Positions 40,568-52,247 of a stretch of DNA of 64,000 nt are shown piece after piece; position 1 is the stretch's first letter; each line of letters starts with the position of its first letter. The notes under the pieces are model-generated. The model was not told the origin of the DNA, did not search any database, and saw only the letters and a list, made by a program, of their open reading frames with translations. The position numbers and the translations under genes are program-made. The stretch covers positions 1 to 64,000 of the forward strand of contig NZ_QEQQ01000021.1 of NCBI RefSeq assembly GCF_003097235.1. Direction: 5' to 3'. The stretch comes from Pseudomonas sp. CC120222-01a (GTDB lineage Bacteria > Pseudomonadota > Gammaproteobacteria > Pseudomonadales > Pseudomonadaceae).

Positions 40568-43222
40568 ATGAGTGACTCCACCCGCGCAGACGCGCTGTTG
40601 GCCACCCTCCCACGCAGCGGTCGCGGTCGGCTCAAGGTCTTCCTCGGCGCCGCCCCCGGCGTGGGCAAGACCTTCGCCATGCTCCAGGCCGCCCACGCCC
40701 AGCAACGCCAAGGTGTGCAGGTGCTGGCCGGGGTGGTCGAAACCCACGGCCGCGCCGAGACCGAGGCACTGCTCGGCGGCCTGCTCCAACAGCCCTTGCT
40801 GCGCAGCGAATACCGTGGCGTCACCCTGGAGGAAATGGACCTCGACGGCCTGCTCAAGGCCGCGCCGACCCTGGCCCTGGTCGACGAACTGGCCCACACC
40901 AACGCCCCCGGCAGTCGTCACGCCAAGCGCTGGCAGGACGTGCAGGAGCTGCTCGCCGCCGGCATCGACGTGTACACCACGGTCAACGTCCAGCACCTGG
41001 AAAGCCTCAACGACAAGGTCCGCGGCATCACCGGCGTGCAGGTGCGCGAAACCCTGCCGGACTGGGTACTGCAGGAAGCCTTCGAGCTGGTGCTGATCGA
41101 CCTGCCGCCGCGCGAGCTGCTCGAACGCCTGCGCGAAGGCAAGGTGTATGTGCCGGAGCAGGCACGGGCCGCCATCGATGCGTACTTCTCACAAACCAAC
41201 CTTACCGCCCTGCGCGAGCTGGCCATGCAGACCGCCGCCGCCCAGGTCGACGCCGACCTTGCCCACGGTTACCGCCTGCGCGGCGAAGCGGCGCCGGCCT
41301 TGCGTGGGCGCCTGCTGGTGGGCGTGGATGGCGATGAGCAGGCCGAGCGCCTGGTGCGCCACGCCAGCCGTGTTGCCCAGCGCCGCCACCTGCCGTGGAG
41401 CCTGGTGCATGTCGACAACGGCCGGTTGCGTGACGAAGCCGCCCGCCAGCGCCTGCAGGCGGCCCAGCAACTGGCCGAGCGTCTGGGGGGCGAGGTGGTG
41501 TTGCTGCGTGCCGGCGAAGTGGCGCGGACCTTGATCCAGCACGCCACCGAGCGTCGCGCCAGCCTGGTGCTGGTCGGGCAATCCCGTGACCGGCTGCGCC
41601 GTCGCCTGTTCGGCGCCGGCGTTGCCACCCGGCTGCTGCGCGAAAGCCATGGCCTGGAGATCAACGTGCTCGACCGCGACAGCCAGGCACGGCCGGCGCG
41701 GGCTGCGGTCAGCCGGGTGTGGGTCTGGCGCCACTACCTGCTGGCGCTGGTGGCCACGGCGTTGGCCGCCGGCCTGGCCTGGGGCGTGTCGAGCGTGCTG
41801 GCGCTGCCCAATATCTCGCTGGTGTTCCTTGCCGCGGTGCTGCTGGTGGCCGTGCGCAGCAGCCTGGGCCCGGCGCTGGCCTGTGCGGCGCTGTCATTCC
41901 TGACCTACGACTTCCTGTTCATTCCGCCGAACTTCTCGTTCAGCATCCAGCGCGAGGAAGACGTACTAACGCTGGTGTTCTTCCTGCTCATGGCGGCCCT
42001 CACCGGCAACCTCGCGGCCCGCCAGCGCAGCCAGCTGCAGGCCCTGCGCGAAACCCAGGCGCAGACCAACCAGCTGCTCGACCTGTCGCGCCGGCTGACC
42101 GTGGCCACTGACCGCCAGGCCGTGTTCAACGCCGCCGGTCGCCACCTCAATGGCTGGAAAGACGTGCAGGTGTGCCTGCTGGAGCGCAACAGCGAAGGGC
42201 TGCTGCACCTGGCGAGCGGCGAAGCCCAGGCCTTGAGCGACAACGAGCGTGCCGCCGCCGAGTGGGCCTGGCAGCATGGCCAGGCCGCTGGCCACGGCAG
42301 TGATACCTTACCCAACGGGCGCTGGTGGTGGTGGCCGCTGGCGGTTGACGATCAGCCCCTGGCGCTGCTCGGTGTGCGCCCACGCTCAGGCGAACCGCTG
42401 AGTGCCCAGCGTCGGCGCCTGCTGATGGCCCTCGGCCAACCCCTGGCCCAGGCCCTGGCCCGTGCCCGGCTGGCCGAACAGCTCGAAGCCGCCCGCCTGC
42501 ACGGCGAAACCGAGCAGCTGCGCAGTGCCTTGCTCGCCTCGGTGTCCCACGACCTGCGCACCCCACTGACGGCCATGCGCGGCAGTATCGACAGCCTGCT
42601 GGCGCTGGGCGAGGCGATCCCCGTCGAAGATCGCCGCGAGCTGCTCGAAGGCACGCGCAACGAAGCCGAGCGCCTGGACCGCTACATCCAGAACCTGCTC
42701 GACATGACCCGCCTCGGCCACGGCGGCCTCAAGCTTGCCCGCGACTGGGTAGCCCCGGCCGACATTGTCGGCAGTGCCCTCAACCGCCTGCGCGCGGTGC
42801 TGGCGCCGTTGCACGTGCACACCGAGGTGCCCGGCGAGCTGCCGTTGCTGTTCGTGCACGCCGCGCTGATCGAGCAGGCGCTGATCAATGTGCTGGAAAA
42901 CGCCGCACGCTTCTCGCCCGCCCAAGGCCGCCTGGAGTTGCAGGTTTCGGTGCACGATGAGCAGCTGCACTTTGCCGTCAGCGACCAGGGGCCCGGCATC
43001 CCGGTGGCTGAACGCGAGAAGATCTTCGACATGTTCTACACCGCTGCCCGTGGTGATCGTGGCGGGCAGGGCACCGGCCTGGGCCTGGCGATCTGCCAGG
43101 GCATGATCGGTGCCCACGGCGGGCAGATCCTGGTGGGCGACGGCATCGATGGCCACGGCACCTGCATCACTCTATGCTTGCCGCTGCCCCAGCAACCCGA
43201 AGCCGAAAGCGAAACCCCATGA
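40568..43222 (+). CDS. kdpD: Sensor histidine kinase KdpD
   Basis: Senses low K+ or turgor and phosphorylates KdpE. 884 residues. An N-terminal KdpD domain with Walker A (FLGAAPGVGKT) is followed by a universal-stress-protein-like domain (about 245-370). Four helices lie at about 390-490, then a GAF-like segment, the HisKA domain with His661 (ASVSHDLRTPLTAM), and an HATPase domain (VLENAARFSP, GTGLGLAICQ). It follows kdpC after a 167-bp gap with a REP doublet, so it may have its own promoter. Confidence 0.95.
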   Translation: MSDSTRADALLATLPRSGRGRLKVFLGAAPGVGKTFAMLQAAHAQQRQGVQVLAGVVETHGRAETEALLGGLLQQPLLRSEYRGVTLEEMDLDGLLKAAPTLALVDELAHTNAPGSRHAKRWQDVQELLAAGIDVYTTVNVQHLESLNDKVRGITGVQVRETLPDWVLQEAFELVLIDLPPRELLERLREGKVYVPEQARAAIDAYFSQTNLTALRELAMQTAAAQVDADLAHGYRLRGEAAPALRGRLLVGVDGDEQAERLVRHASRVAQRRHLPWSLVHVDNGRLRDEAARQRLQAAQQLAERLGGEVVLLRAGEVARTLIQHATERRASLVLVGQSRDRLRRRLFGAGVATRLLRESHGLEINVLDRDSQARPARAAVSRVWVWRHYLLALVATALAAGLAWGVSSVLALPNISLVFLAAVLLVAVRSSLGPALACAALSFLTYDFLFIPPNFSFSIQREEDVLTLVFFLLMAALTGNLAARQRSQLQALRETQAQTNQLLDLSRRLTVATDRQAVFNAAGRHLNGWKDVQVCLLERNSEGLLHLASGEAQALSDNERAAAEWAWQHGQAAGHGSDTLPNGRWWWWPLAVDDQPLALLGVRPRSGEPLSAQRRRLLMALGQPLAQALARARLAEQLEAARLHGETEQLRSALLASVSHDLRTPLTAMRGSIDSLLALGEAIPVEDRRELLEGTRNEAERLDRYIQNLLDMTRLGHGGLKLARDWVAPADIVGSALNRLRAVLAPLHVHTEVPGELPLLFVHAALIEQALINVLENAARFSPAQGRLELQVSVHDEQLHFAVSDQGPGIPVAEREKIFDMFYTAARGDRGGQGTGLGLAICQGMIGAHGGQILVGDGIDGHGTCITLCLPLPQQPEAESETP

Positions 43223-43917
43223 GCCAGTCCGCCACCCTGTTGGTCATCGACGACGAACCACAGATCCGCAAGTTCCTGCGCATCAGCCTCAGCTCCCAGG
43301 GCTACAAGGTGATCGAAGCCGCCACCGGCAGCGAAGGCCTGGCCCAGGCCGCGCTGGCCAAGCCCGACCTGGTGGTGCTCGACCTCGGCCTGCCCGACAT
43401 GGACGGCCAGCAGGTGCTGCGCGAGTTGCGCGAGTGGAGCGCGGTGCCGGTGCTGGTGCTGTCGGTGCGGGCCAGCGAAGTGCAGAAGGTAGACGCGCTG
43501 GATGGCGGCGCCAACGACTATGTGACCAAGCCCTTCGGCATCCAGGAGTTTCTGGCCCGGGTGCGTGCGCTGCTGCGCCAGGTGCCGCAGTCGGGCGGCA
43601 GCGAAGTGACGGCGAGCTTCGGGCCGCTGGTGGTGGACTTCGCCTTTCGCAAAGTGACGCTGGATGGCCTGGAGATCGCACTGACGCGCAAGGAGTACGC
43701 GTTGCTTGCACAGCTGGCGGGGCACCCGGGGCGGGTGATTACCCAGCAGCAATTGCTCAAGGACATCTGGGGGCCGACCCATGTCGACGACACCCACTAC
43801 CTGCGGATCGTGGTGGGGCATTTGCGGCAGAAGCTCGGTGATGATCCGACGGCGCCGAGGTTCATCATTACCGAGGCCGGAGTCGGCTACCGCCTGGTGG
43901 CGCCATCGCCAGGTTGA
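43219..43917 (+). CDS. kdpE: Response regulator KdpE
   Basis: OmpR-type regulator that activates kdpFABC. 232 residues; receiver domain with phospho-acceptor Asp55 (LVVLDLGLPDMDG) and lysine in YVTKPF. A winged-helix DNA-binding domain follows with HYLRIVVGHLRQKL and the GVGYRL end. The start overlaps the kdpD stop (ATGA). Confidence 0.95.
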   Translation: MSQSATLLVIDDEPQIRKFLRISLSSQGYKVIEAATGSEGLAQAALAKPDLVVLDLGLPDMDGQQVLRELREWSAVPVLVLSVRASEVQKVDALDGGANDYVTKPFGIQEFLARVRALLRQVPQSGGSEVTASFGPLVVDFAFRKVTLDGLEIALTRKEYALLAQLAGHPGRVITQQQLLKDIWGPTHVDDTHYLRIVVGHLRQKLGDDPTAPRFIITEAGVGYRLVAPSPG

Positions 43918-43926
43918 CGCGGTCAA

Positions 43927-44043
43927 TGTGGGAGCGGCCTTGTGTCGCGAAAGGGGCGCGAAGCGGCCCCAGGATCTCAGCTTCGCAGCATAGATTGCCG
44001 GGGCTGCTGCGCAGCCCTTTCGCGACACAAGGCCGCTCCCACA
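43927..44043. repeat. REP doublet after kdpE
   Basis: Inverted arms with GGGAGCGGCCTTGTGTCGCG match the doublet before kdpD at nearly all positions (the arm tips differ, GTAGGAG versus GTGGGAG). The element overlaps the spacer before the convergent LysR gene end. Confidence 0.87.
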
Positions 44044-44044
44044 A

Positions 44045-44950
44045 TCAGGCCCTCGGGGGTTCCTTTTCGAAGAGCTGGCGCATGACTTCCAGATAGCGCC
44101 TGGCACCCAGGCCCAACGGCCGCGGCTTCAGCCAGATGATGTCCACCCACAGCCGCAACCGGCTGGCCATGTTGTCAAACCGCACCTCGGCCAGTGCCCC
44201 CGAGGCAATCAACGGCTCCACCAGCGGCTGCGGCAAATACGCCCAGCCCAGGCCGGACTGCACCAGGTCGAGCGTCGCCAGATAGCTGTCGGTCAACCAT
44301 ATCCGCCGCGACAGCACCATGCGCGGGTCCGAGCCGGTGGCCTTGCCCGAAGCCACGATGATCTGTCGCTGTTCGGCAAACGCTTCTTCAGGCAGCGGCG
44401 TGCCACTGTTGCTGCCAGCGGGATGACGCGGTGAAGCGACAGCCACCAGCAACTGGCTGCCCGCTTCGAGAAAGGACTCGCGCTCATCGATCCCCGGGCG
44501 CTCGAACACCAGCGCCAGTTGCACGCTGCCTTCATGCAGCAGGCGCACCGCTTCGGTCTGGGTTGCCGAGCGCACTTCGATCTCCAGGCTGGGAAACTCC
44601 TTCGCCAGGGTTTCCAGCGGCTGGCTCCAGCGGCCGGTCTGCAGCTCCGGGGCCATGGCGATGGTCAGGCGCTTTTCCAGCCCCTGGTGCAGTTGCAGGG
44701 CCTGGGCGTCGAGCAGGTTGAGCTGGCAGATCACCTGCCTGGCTTGCGGCTCCAGCGCCAGGGCAGCACTGGTAGGCAGGGCTTTACGTGTAGCGCGGTC
44801 GAACAGGGCCAGGTCCAGCTCGGCCTCCAGTTGCGCGATCGCCATGCTCACGGCCGACGGTACACGCCCCAGCTTGCGAGCGGCTGCAGAGAACGACCCG
44901 GCATCCATGACTGCAAGGAAAATTGCCAGTGAGTCGCTGGTAAAGGCCAT
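44045..44950 (-). CDS. LysR-family transcriptional regulator
   Basis: 301 residues. Winged-helix domain (about 1-65) with FLAVMDAGSFSAAARKLGRV and SAVSMAIAQLEAELDLALF. A two-lobe co-inducer domain follows, with LQLALVFERP and SGLGWAYLPQPLV. The start MAFTSDSLAIF is chosen over a long upstream frame that overlaps the divergent promoter. It faces away from the flavin amine oxidase gene across an 88-bp gap, the usual LysR layout, so that gene is the likely target. Confidence 0.9.
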   Translation of the reverse strand: MAFTSDSLAIFLAVMDAGSFSAAARKLGRVPSAVSMAIAQLEAELDLALFDRATRKALPTSAALALEPQARQVICQLNLLDAQALQLHQGLEKRLTIAMAPELQTGRWSQPLETLAKEFPSLEIEVRSATQTEAVRLLHEGSVQLALVFERPGIDERESFLEAGSQLLVAVASPRHPAGSNSGTPLPEEAFAEQRQIIVASGKATGSDPRMVLSRRIWLTDSYLATLDLVQSGLGWAYLPQPLVEPLIASGALAEVRFDNMASRLRLWVDIIWLKPRPLGLGARRYLEVMRQLFEKEPPRA

Positions 44951-44970
44951 TGTCAGTGAACCTGATGATA

Positions 44971-44998
44971 ATTGTCTTTTGTGGTTGGAAATTATGAT
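44971..44998 (+). promoter_or_regulatory. Candidate promoter of the amine oxidase gene
   Basis: TTGTCT (44972-44977) and TATGAT (44993-44998) are 15 bp apart. An imperfect dyad centred on TGATCA overlaps the -10 and may be the LysR site. If the pair is used, transcription starts after the ATG at 44994, which favours the GTG at 45039 as the start. Confidence 0.35.
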
Positions 44999-45038
44999 CA
45001 TTAATGCACAGCTCGGACAATCCCCCAAGGACAACAAC

Positions 45039-46262
45039 GTGCATAGACCCACGGCGTGGCATGTCACCCACTGGAGTACAGACCCGTTCAGCTTAGGAGC
45101 CTACAGCGCACTGCTGCCAGGCGGGACCGGGCAGCACCGAGCAGTCCTTGGCCAGGTGCTGGAAAGACGGCTGGTCATCGCCGGGGAGGCCTGTAGCGGC
45201 ACTGCTCCGGCGATGACCCACGGGGCCTGGGAAGATGGCCTGCGTGCTGCCGAGGCGGCTTTGCATGCCGGCGCTCGCAAGGTGATTGTGATCGGCGCTG
45301 GTTGCGCGGGGCTGGCAGCTGCGCGGTCCTTGCATGAGCAAGGTATCGAATGCGTCGTTCTGGAGGCCAGGGGGCGAACGGGTGGGCGCACGCACACTAT
45401 TGAACTGGGTGGCGTTAGGGCCGATGAAGGTGCTGCATGGCTTCAGCATTTCGCCGACAACCCCTTGGCCGCCCTTGCCCTGCAACAGGGGCTGGCTTGC
45501 GTCGAGACCGACTTCGGCAACCCGCTCGCTGCTGCGCGCGGCGGGGTGTTGCCTGACATCGACGGCGCTTGGTTGGCCCTGACAGAAGCTATTGATCGGC
45601 GGTTGCCCTTGTCCGATGCGATCGACCGCTACATGGCTAGCCTTGATCCAGCAGAGGTGCGCGCGACGCAATTCGCCATCGACGGCAACCTGGTACTGGA
45701 AGCGTGCCTGCCCGTGGCGCAGTTGTCGATCTGCGCGCTGGACGAGGAGGGTGTAGGGCATGGAGATCGCATGCTGCCCGGTGGCTACAGCGAACTTGTA
45801 GATCGCCTGGCGCAGGGGCTGGATATCCGCCTGAACAGCCCGGTAACGTCCATCGACTGGTCAGGCGCGAAGGTCGTGGTCAATGACCAGTCGTGCGATT
45901 TCTGCATTTGCACAGTCCCTCTAGGCGTGCTGAAAACGCTGCACTTCAACCCTGTGTTGCCAGACGCACAGCAACAAGCACTGGCACATCTGGCAATGGG
46001 CAAGCTGGAAAAGGTGATTCTGCAATTCGATGAGCGCTGGTGGCCGCGTTCACCCTCGGGTTACCTACGCTGGTACGACGAGCCTGCCAGTTGGGGGGAG
46101 TGGCTGGACCTGACCGACACGGTGGGCAAGCCCACCATTGCCGGGTTGATTGCCGCCGATGCGATCGAGCGGCAGTTCACCGGGCGTACCGATGAGCAGA
46201 TCGCCATGGCTGCCTGCGCGGCTTTACAGGCGTGGGCCGCAGCGCTGGGGCCCACACCTTGA
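45039..46262 (+). CDS. Circularly permuted flavin amine oxidase
   Basis: A 407-residue FAD amine oxidase with its parts in rotated order. Residues 7-73 carry what is normally the end of the family: WHVTHWSTDPFSLGAYS, then RLVIAGEACSGTAPAMTHGAW, then GLRAAEA. After a linker of about six residues comes the normal beginning: Rossmann KVIVIGAGCAGLAAARSL (81-98), VLEARGRTGGRTH (107-119) and ADEGAAWLQH. The normal middle follows (DRMLPGGYSELVDRLA, CTVPLGVLKT, MGKLEKVILQFDERWW), and the protein stops after AALQAWAAALG. Each block occurs once. The GTG has AAGGA at good spacing; ATG at 44994 is an alternative. Substrate probably an amine or amino acid. Confidence 0.82.
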   Translation: MHRPTAWHVTHWSTDPFSLGAYSALLPGGTGQHRAVLGQVLERRLVIAGEACSGTAPAMTHGAWEDGLRAAEAALHAGARKVIVIGAGCAGLAAARSLHEQGIECVVLEARGRTGGRTHTIELGGVRADEGAAWLQHFADNPLAALALQQGLACVETDFGNPLAAARGGVLPDIDGAWLALTEAIDRRLPLSDAIDRYMASLDPAEVRATQFAIDGNLVLEACLPVAQLSICALDEEGVGHGDRMLPGGYSELVDRLAQGLDIRLNSPVTSIDWSGAKVVVNDQSCDFCICTVPLGVLKTLHFNPVLPDAQQQALAHLAMGKLEKVILQFDERWWPRSPSGYLRWYDEPASWGEWLDLTDTVGKPTIAGLIAADAIERQFTGRTDEQIAMAACAALQAWAAALGPTP

Positions 46263-46265
46263 CAG

Positions 46266-49196
<2,931 letters not shown>

Positions 49197-49362
49197 GGGC
49201 TCTACCGTTGTTGCTGGGAGTTGACTGGAGAGAATCTATTCCCGATCTGGCTGATGATGAAAGACGATCGTGATCAGAATTTTTGATGAGTGGTCGGGTG
49301 GGCGAGGTGCCTGTCGTGGGATCACAGCAGGGCTGACAGGTGCTTGCCACAACAGTTGCAGA

Positions 49363-49629
49363 GCCTGTGAGATCGAGCGCCGCCCGTGCGGCGCATCGCG
49401 GGCAAGCCCGCTCCCACATCTGTTTCGGGCCAGTCACTCCTGTGCCGCCAACAGGATCCGCCCTGGTGCATGGCTGGAGACAGGTGGAGCGGCATCAGCG
49501 TCCACCGAGATACATCGACATGCCAACAAGGCGGTCCCTGTTGGCTTCACAGGAGAGATTGGCCCGAAACAGATGTGGGAGCGGGCTTGCCCGCGATGCG
49601 CCGCGCGGGCGGCGCTCGATCTGATAGGC
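49363..49629. repeat. 267-bp long-arm inverted-repeat element, copy 2
   Basis: Same length and arrangement as 29423-29689. Arms at 49363-49464 and 49528-49629 match copy 1 at most positions. A T-to-C change in the left arm (ACATCTG versus ACATTTG) is matched by the complementary change in the right arm. The centre has diverged but again forms a short stem (GGTGG...CCACC). Lies upstream of the fusion gene and downstream of a DUF3077 gene. Confidence 0.85.
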
Positions 49630-49686
49630 GCTGCACATCTGTCGGCGAACACCTGGTGGCCGTGATGCGTTACCAGCCCCGGCCGA

Positions 49687-49950
49687 TCAATGCCTCATGC
49701 CGAGTTCGGCGTCATCCATCAGCGCCTTGGCCATCGCGCTCAGATAATGAGAAGCCCAGATCATCATCGGTTTCTCGTCCATCAGGCCAAGAATGGTCAG
49801 TTCCCGCACATAGCCCATGAGTTCCGAGGCCTGTTCACGGGCATCCTGGCAAGGAATGCCGGGTTCGATGCGGAACAGTGGGTGGGTCTGGTTTTCACCT
49901 TGGAAGAAGGTGGTCTTGCCGACAGTGCATTGGGGGTTGTCTGTGGACAT
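49687..49950 (-). CDS. Small DUF3077-type protein
   Basis: 87 residues beginning MSTDNPQCTVGKTTFFQG, then FRIEPGIPCQDAREQASEL and a helical half ending in ALMDDAELG. The layout (VGxTTFF start, IxPGxxCxDA centre) is that of DUF3077 proteins found in many copies in Pseudomonas. No signal peptide, no known function. The 43-codon upstream extension is rejected because it reads through a REP doublet. Same strand as the DUF6124-like gene upstream. Confidence 0.75.
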   Translation of the reverse strand: MSTDNPQCTVGKTTFFQGENQTHPLFRIEPGIPCQDAREQASELMGYVRELTILGLMDEKPMMIWASHYLSAMAKALMDDAELGMRH

Positions 49951-49980
49951 TGTGTAAATCTCCCTGAAATCTCTATTGCT

Positions 49981-50066
49981 TGGTCTGGCCTCTTCGCGGG
50001 CACGCCCGCACACAGGGGTACGCAATCCCCTGTGGGAGCGGGCGTGCCCGCGAAGAGGCCAGACCA
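49981..50066. repeat. REP doublet between the two small genes
   Basis: Inverted arms TGGTCTGGCCTCTTCGCGGG... at 49981-50009 and their complement at 50038-50066. The inner segment CAGGGG...CCCCTG extends the fold. Same core type as at 13418. Confidence 0.85.
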
Positions 50067-50086
50067 GCCAGCACATCACCTGAGCC

Positions 50087-50329
50087 TCAGTGCAAAGTCC
50101 GAGGCCCAGTGGGCATCTGCACCTGAATTAAGGCTGACTCGAGCAAAGCCCGCAGCGCTTCCATTTCATGCATCGAGGTCATCATCAGGATCGACGACGG
50201 TGATTTGGGATGTAGCAACAACGCCTGTTGCACCACGGTCGCCGCGCATAGCGCGTAGTCCGCAGCCTGAATAAGCGTGTCTTCAAGGGAATGAAAATCG
50301 TGGGGTGGATCGGGGACAATCTTCAGCAT
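50087..50329 (-). CDS. Small DUF6124-like protein
   Basis: 80 residues starting MLKIVPDPPHDFHSLEDTL, followed by two helices rich in Ala, Leu and Met. The KIVPDPP start is common to a Pseudomonas-specific family of small proteins of unknown role. The start is the second of two close ATGs: AAGGAG ends 6 nt before it, whereas the first ATG (50335) overlaps the ribosome site. Paired with the DUF3077 gene across a REP doublet. Confidence 0.72.
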   Translation of the reverse strand: MLKIVPDPPHDFHSLEDTLIQAADYALCAATVVQQALLLHPKSPSSILMMTSMHEMEALRALLESALIQVQMPTGPRTLH

Positions 50330-50644
50330 ATACATCTCCTTTTTTCCGGTTTTGCTGCCATCCGTCCGCTGTCAAACGGTTGGGTGGCAGCTGTGCGCGG
50401 GTTGACAGACCGGTGGAAAGAAAGGAAAGACCGGCGCACGCAAGCGTGCCCACACGCACAGCCGCCATTGAGGGCGACGCGGGTGCACTAACTTTCAATT
50501 CCGGCCTGTCAAAGCCGCATCGCTGATGTTCAGCGACCAACCGAGACTAGGGCTCGACCCACACAGCCGCAACGGAAAAAGAGCGCCCGGAGTATCTTTG
50601 GGAAATGGACTACAAACCAGCGGTTAAATCTGATTCTGAATGCT
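50330..50644 (-). promoter_or_regulatory. 315-bp spacer between nppD and the small-gene pair
   Basis: No supported gene. On the minus strand TTGACA occurs at about 50515-50510, followed by a poor -10. The segment next to nppD is AT-richer than the surroundings. No hairpin with a T-run was found behind nppD. Confidence 0.3.
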
Positions 50645-52246
50645 TCAAACGTCCGCCAAAAACGCTGCCTCAAGCAGTTGCTTTGTATAAACATGTTGCG
50701 GCGCATGGAAGATCTCCCGCGCATCCCCTTGCTCCACCACATGCCCATGCTTGATCACCATCAACTGGTGGCTCAGCGCTTTCACCACTGCAAGGTCGTG
50801 GCTAATGAACAAGTAAGTCAGGTTGTACTTGGCCTGCAGATTCCTCAGCAACTCCACCACCTGCCGCTGCACCGTGCGGTCCAGCGCCGAGGTGGGCTCA
50901 TCCAGCAAAATCAGCGCGGGTTTCAGTACCAACGCGCGGGCTATGGCGATCCGCTGTCGCTGACCACCGGAAAATTCATGCGGGTATCGATGGCGGGTGC
51001 GCGGGTCCAGCCCCACTTCCTCCAGCGCCGCAACGATTGCGGCTTCCTGCTCTTCAGGCGTGCCGATCTTGTGAATCCGCAGCCCCTCGCCAACGATATC
51101 CGCCACACACATGCGCGGGCTCAGGCTGCCGAAGGGGTCCTGAAATACCACCTGCATTTCCCGCCGCAGCGGCCGCACTGCCTTCTGGTTCATCCCTTCG
51201 AGCTGCTGCCCATGAAAGCGGATCCCGCCCTGGCTGGAGATCAAGCGCAGAATCGCCAGGCCCAGTGTCGACTTGCCCGACCCGGATTCGCCAACAATCC
51301 CCAACGTCTGCCCCTGGGGCAGGCTGAAGTTGATCCCGTCCACCGCCTTCACGTGGTCAACCGTCTTGCGCAACAGCCCCTTCTTGATCGGGAACCACAC
51401 CTTCAGGTCTTTCACCTCCAGCAACGGCGCCCCGATCGGGTTATGCGCCGGCAACCCGCTGGGTTCGGCATTGATCAGCATCTGCGTGTAGTGATGCTGC
51501 GGCGCACTGAACAGGGTGGCGCACTCAGCCTGTTCGACGATCTGCCCGCGCTGCATCACGCACACGCGGTGGGCGATACGGCGCACCAGGTTGAGATCGT
51601 GGCTGATCAGCAGCAGGGCCATGCCTAACTTTGCCTGCAGCTTTTTCAACAGGTCGAGGATCTTCAACTGCACGGTCACATCCAGCGCCGTGGTCGGCTC
51701 GTCGGCAATCAATAGCTCCGGCTCGTTGGCCAGGGCCATGGCGATCATTACCCGCTGGCGCTGGCCGCCGGACAGTTCATGGGGCAGGGCCTTCAGGCGC
51801 TTGCGCGGTTCGGGGATGCCGACCAATTCCAGCAGTTCCAGTGTGCGCGCTGTGGCTTCCTTGCCGGTCAGGCCCTTGTGCAGCAGGAGGATTTCGTTGA
51901 TCTGCTTTTCGATGCAGTGCAGCGGGTTCAGCGAGGTCATCGGCTCCTGGAAGATCATCGCGATGCGGTTGCCGCGAATACGTTGCAGGGTCTTCTCGTT
52001 CTGCTGCAGCAGGTCCTTGCCTTCATAGCGGATGCTGCCGCTGGGGTGACGGGCCAGCGGATAGGGCAGCAGGCGGAGGATCGAGTGCGCGGTGACGGAT
52101 TTGCCCGAGCCGCTTTCGCCGACCAGGGCCAGGGTCTCGCCCTTGCGGATGTCGAAGCTGATGCCATCGACCACCCGGTTGACCTGCTCGCCGGTGACAA
52201 ACTCCACCGCCAGGTCGCGCACTTCGATCAGGTTCTGTTCGCTCAT
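50645..52246 (-). CDS. nppD: ABC transporter ATP-binding protein of the Npp system (two ATPase domains)
   Basis: 533 residues with two fused ATPase domains. The first has Walker A GESGSGKSV and signature LSGGQRQRV, the second Walker A GESGSGKSTLG and FSGGQRQRI. It is YejF-like and powers uptake of oligopeptides. In P. aeruginosa the five-gene NppA1A2BCD system takes up peptidyl-nucleoside antibiotics; the gene order here is the same. Start MSEQNLIEVRD is chosen over an 8-residue extension. Confidence 0.9.
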   Translation of the reverse strand: MSEQNLIEVRDLAVEFVTGEQVNRVVDGISFDIRKGETLALVGESGSGKSVTAHSILRLLPYPLARHPSGSIRYEGKDLLQQNEKTLQRIRGNRIAMIFQEPMTSLNPLHCIEKQINEILLLHKGLTGKEATARTLELLELVGIPEPRKRLKALPHELSGGQRQRVMIAMALANEPELLIADEPTTALDVTVQLKILDLLKKLQAKLGMALLLISHDLNLVRRIAHRVCVMQRGQIVEQAECATLFSAPQHHYTQMLINAEPSGLPAHNPIGAPLLEVKDLKVWFPIKKGLLRKTVDHVKAVDGINFSLPQGQTLGIVGESGSGKSTLGLAILRLISSQGGIRFHGQQLEGMNQKAVRPLRREMQVVFQDPFGSLSPRMCVADIVGEGLRIHKIGTPEEQEAAIVAALEEVGLDPRTRHRYPHEFSGGQRQRIAIARALVLKPALILLDEPTSALDRTVQRQVVELLRNLQAKYNLTYLFISHDLAVVKALSHQLMVIKHGHVVEQGDAREIFHAPQHVYTKQLLEAAFLADV

Positions 52247-52247
52247 T

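Noticed and set aside
44655-45038. A 128-codon N-terminal extension of the amine oxidase frame
   Set aside because: Most of it is antisense to the LysR gene and crosses the divergent promoter. Only the last 15 codons from ATG 44994 are plausible.
49270-49820. Frames through copy 2 of the long-arm element
   Set aside because: They are explained by the arms being stop-poor and repeat identically at copy 1, where the surroundings differ.
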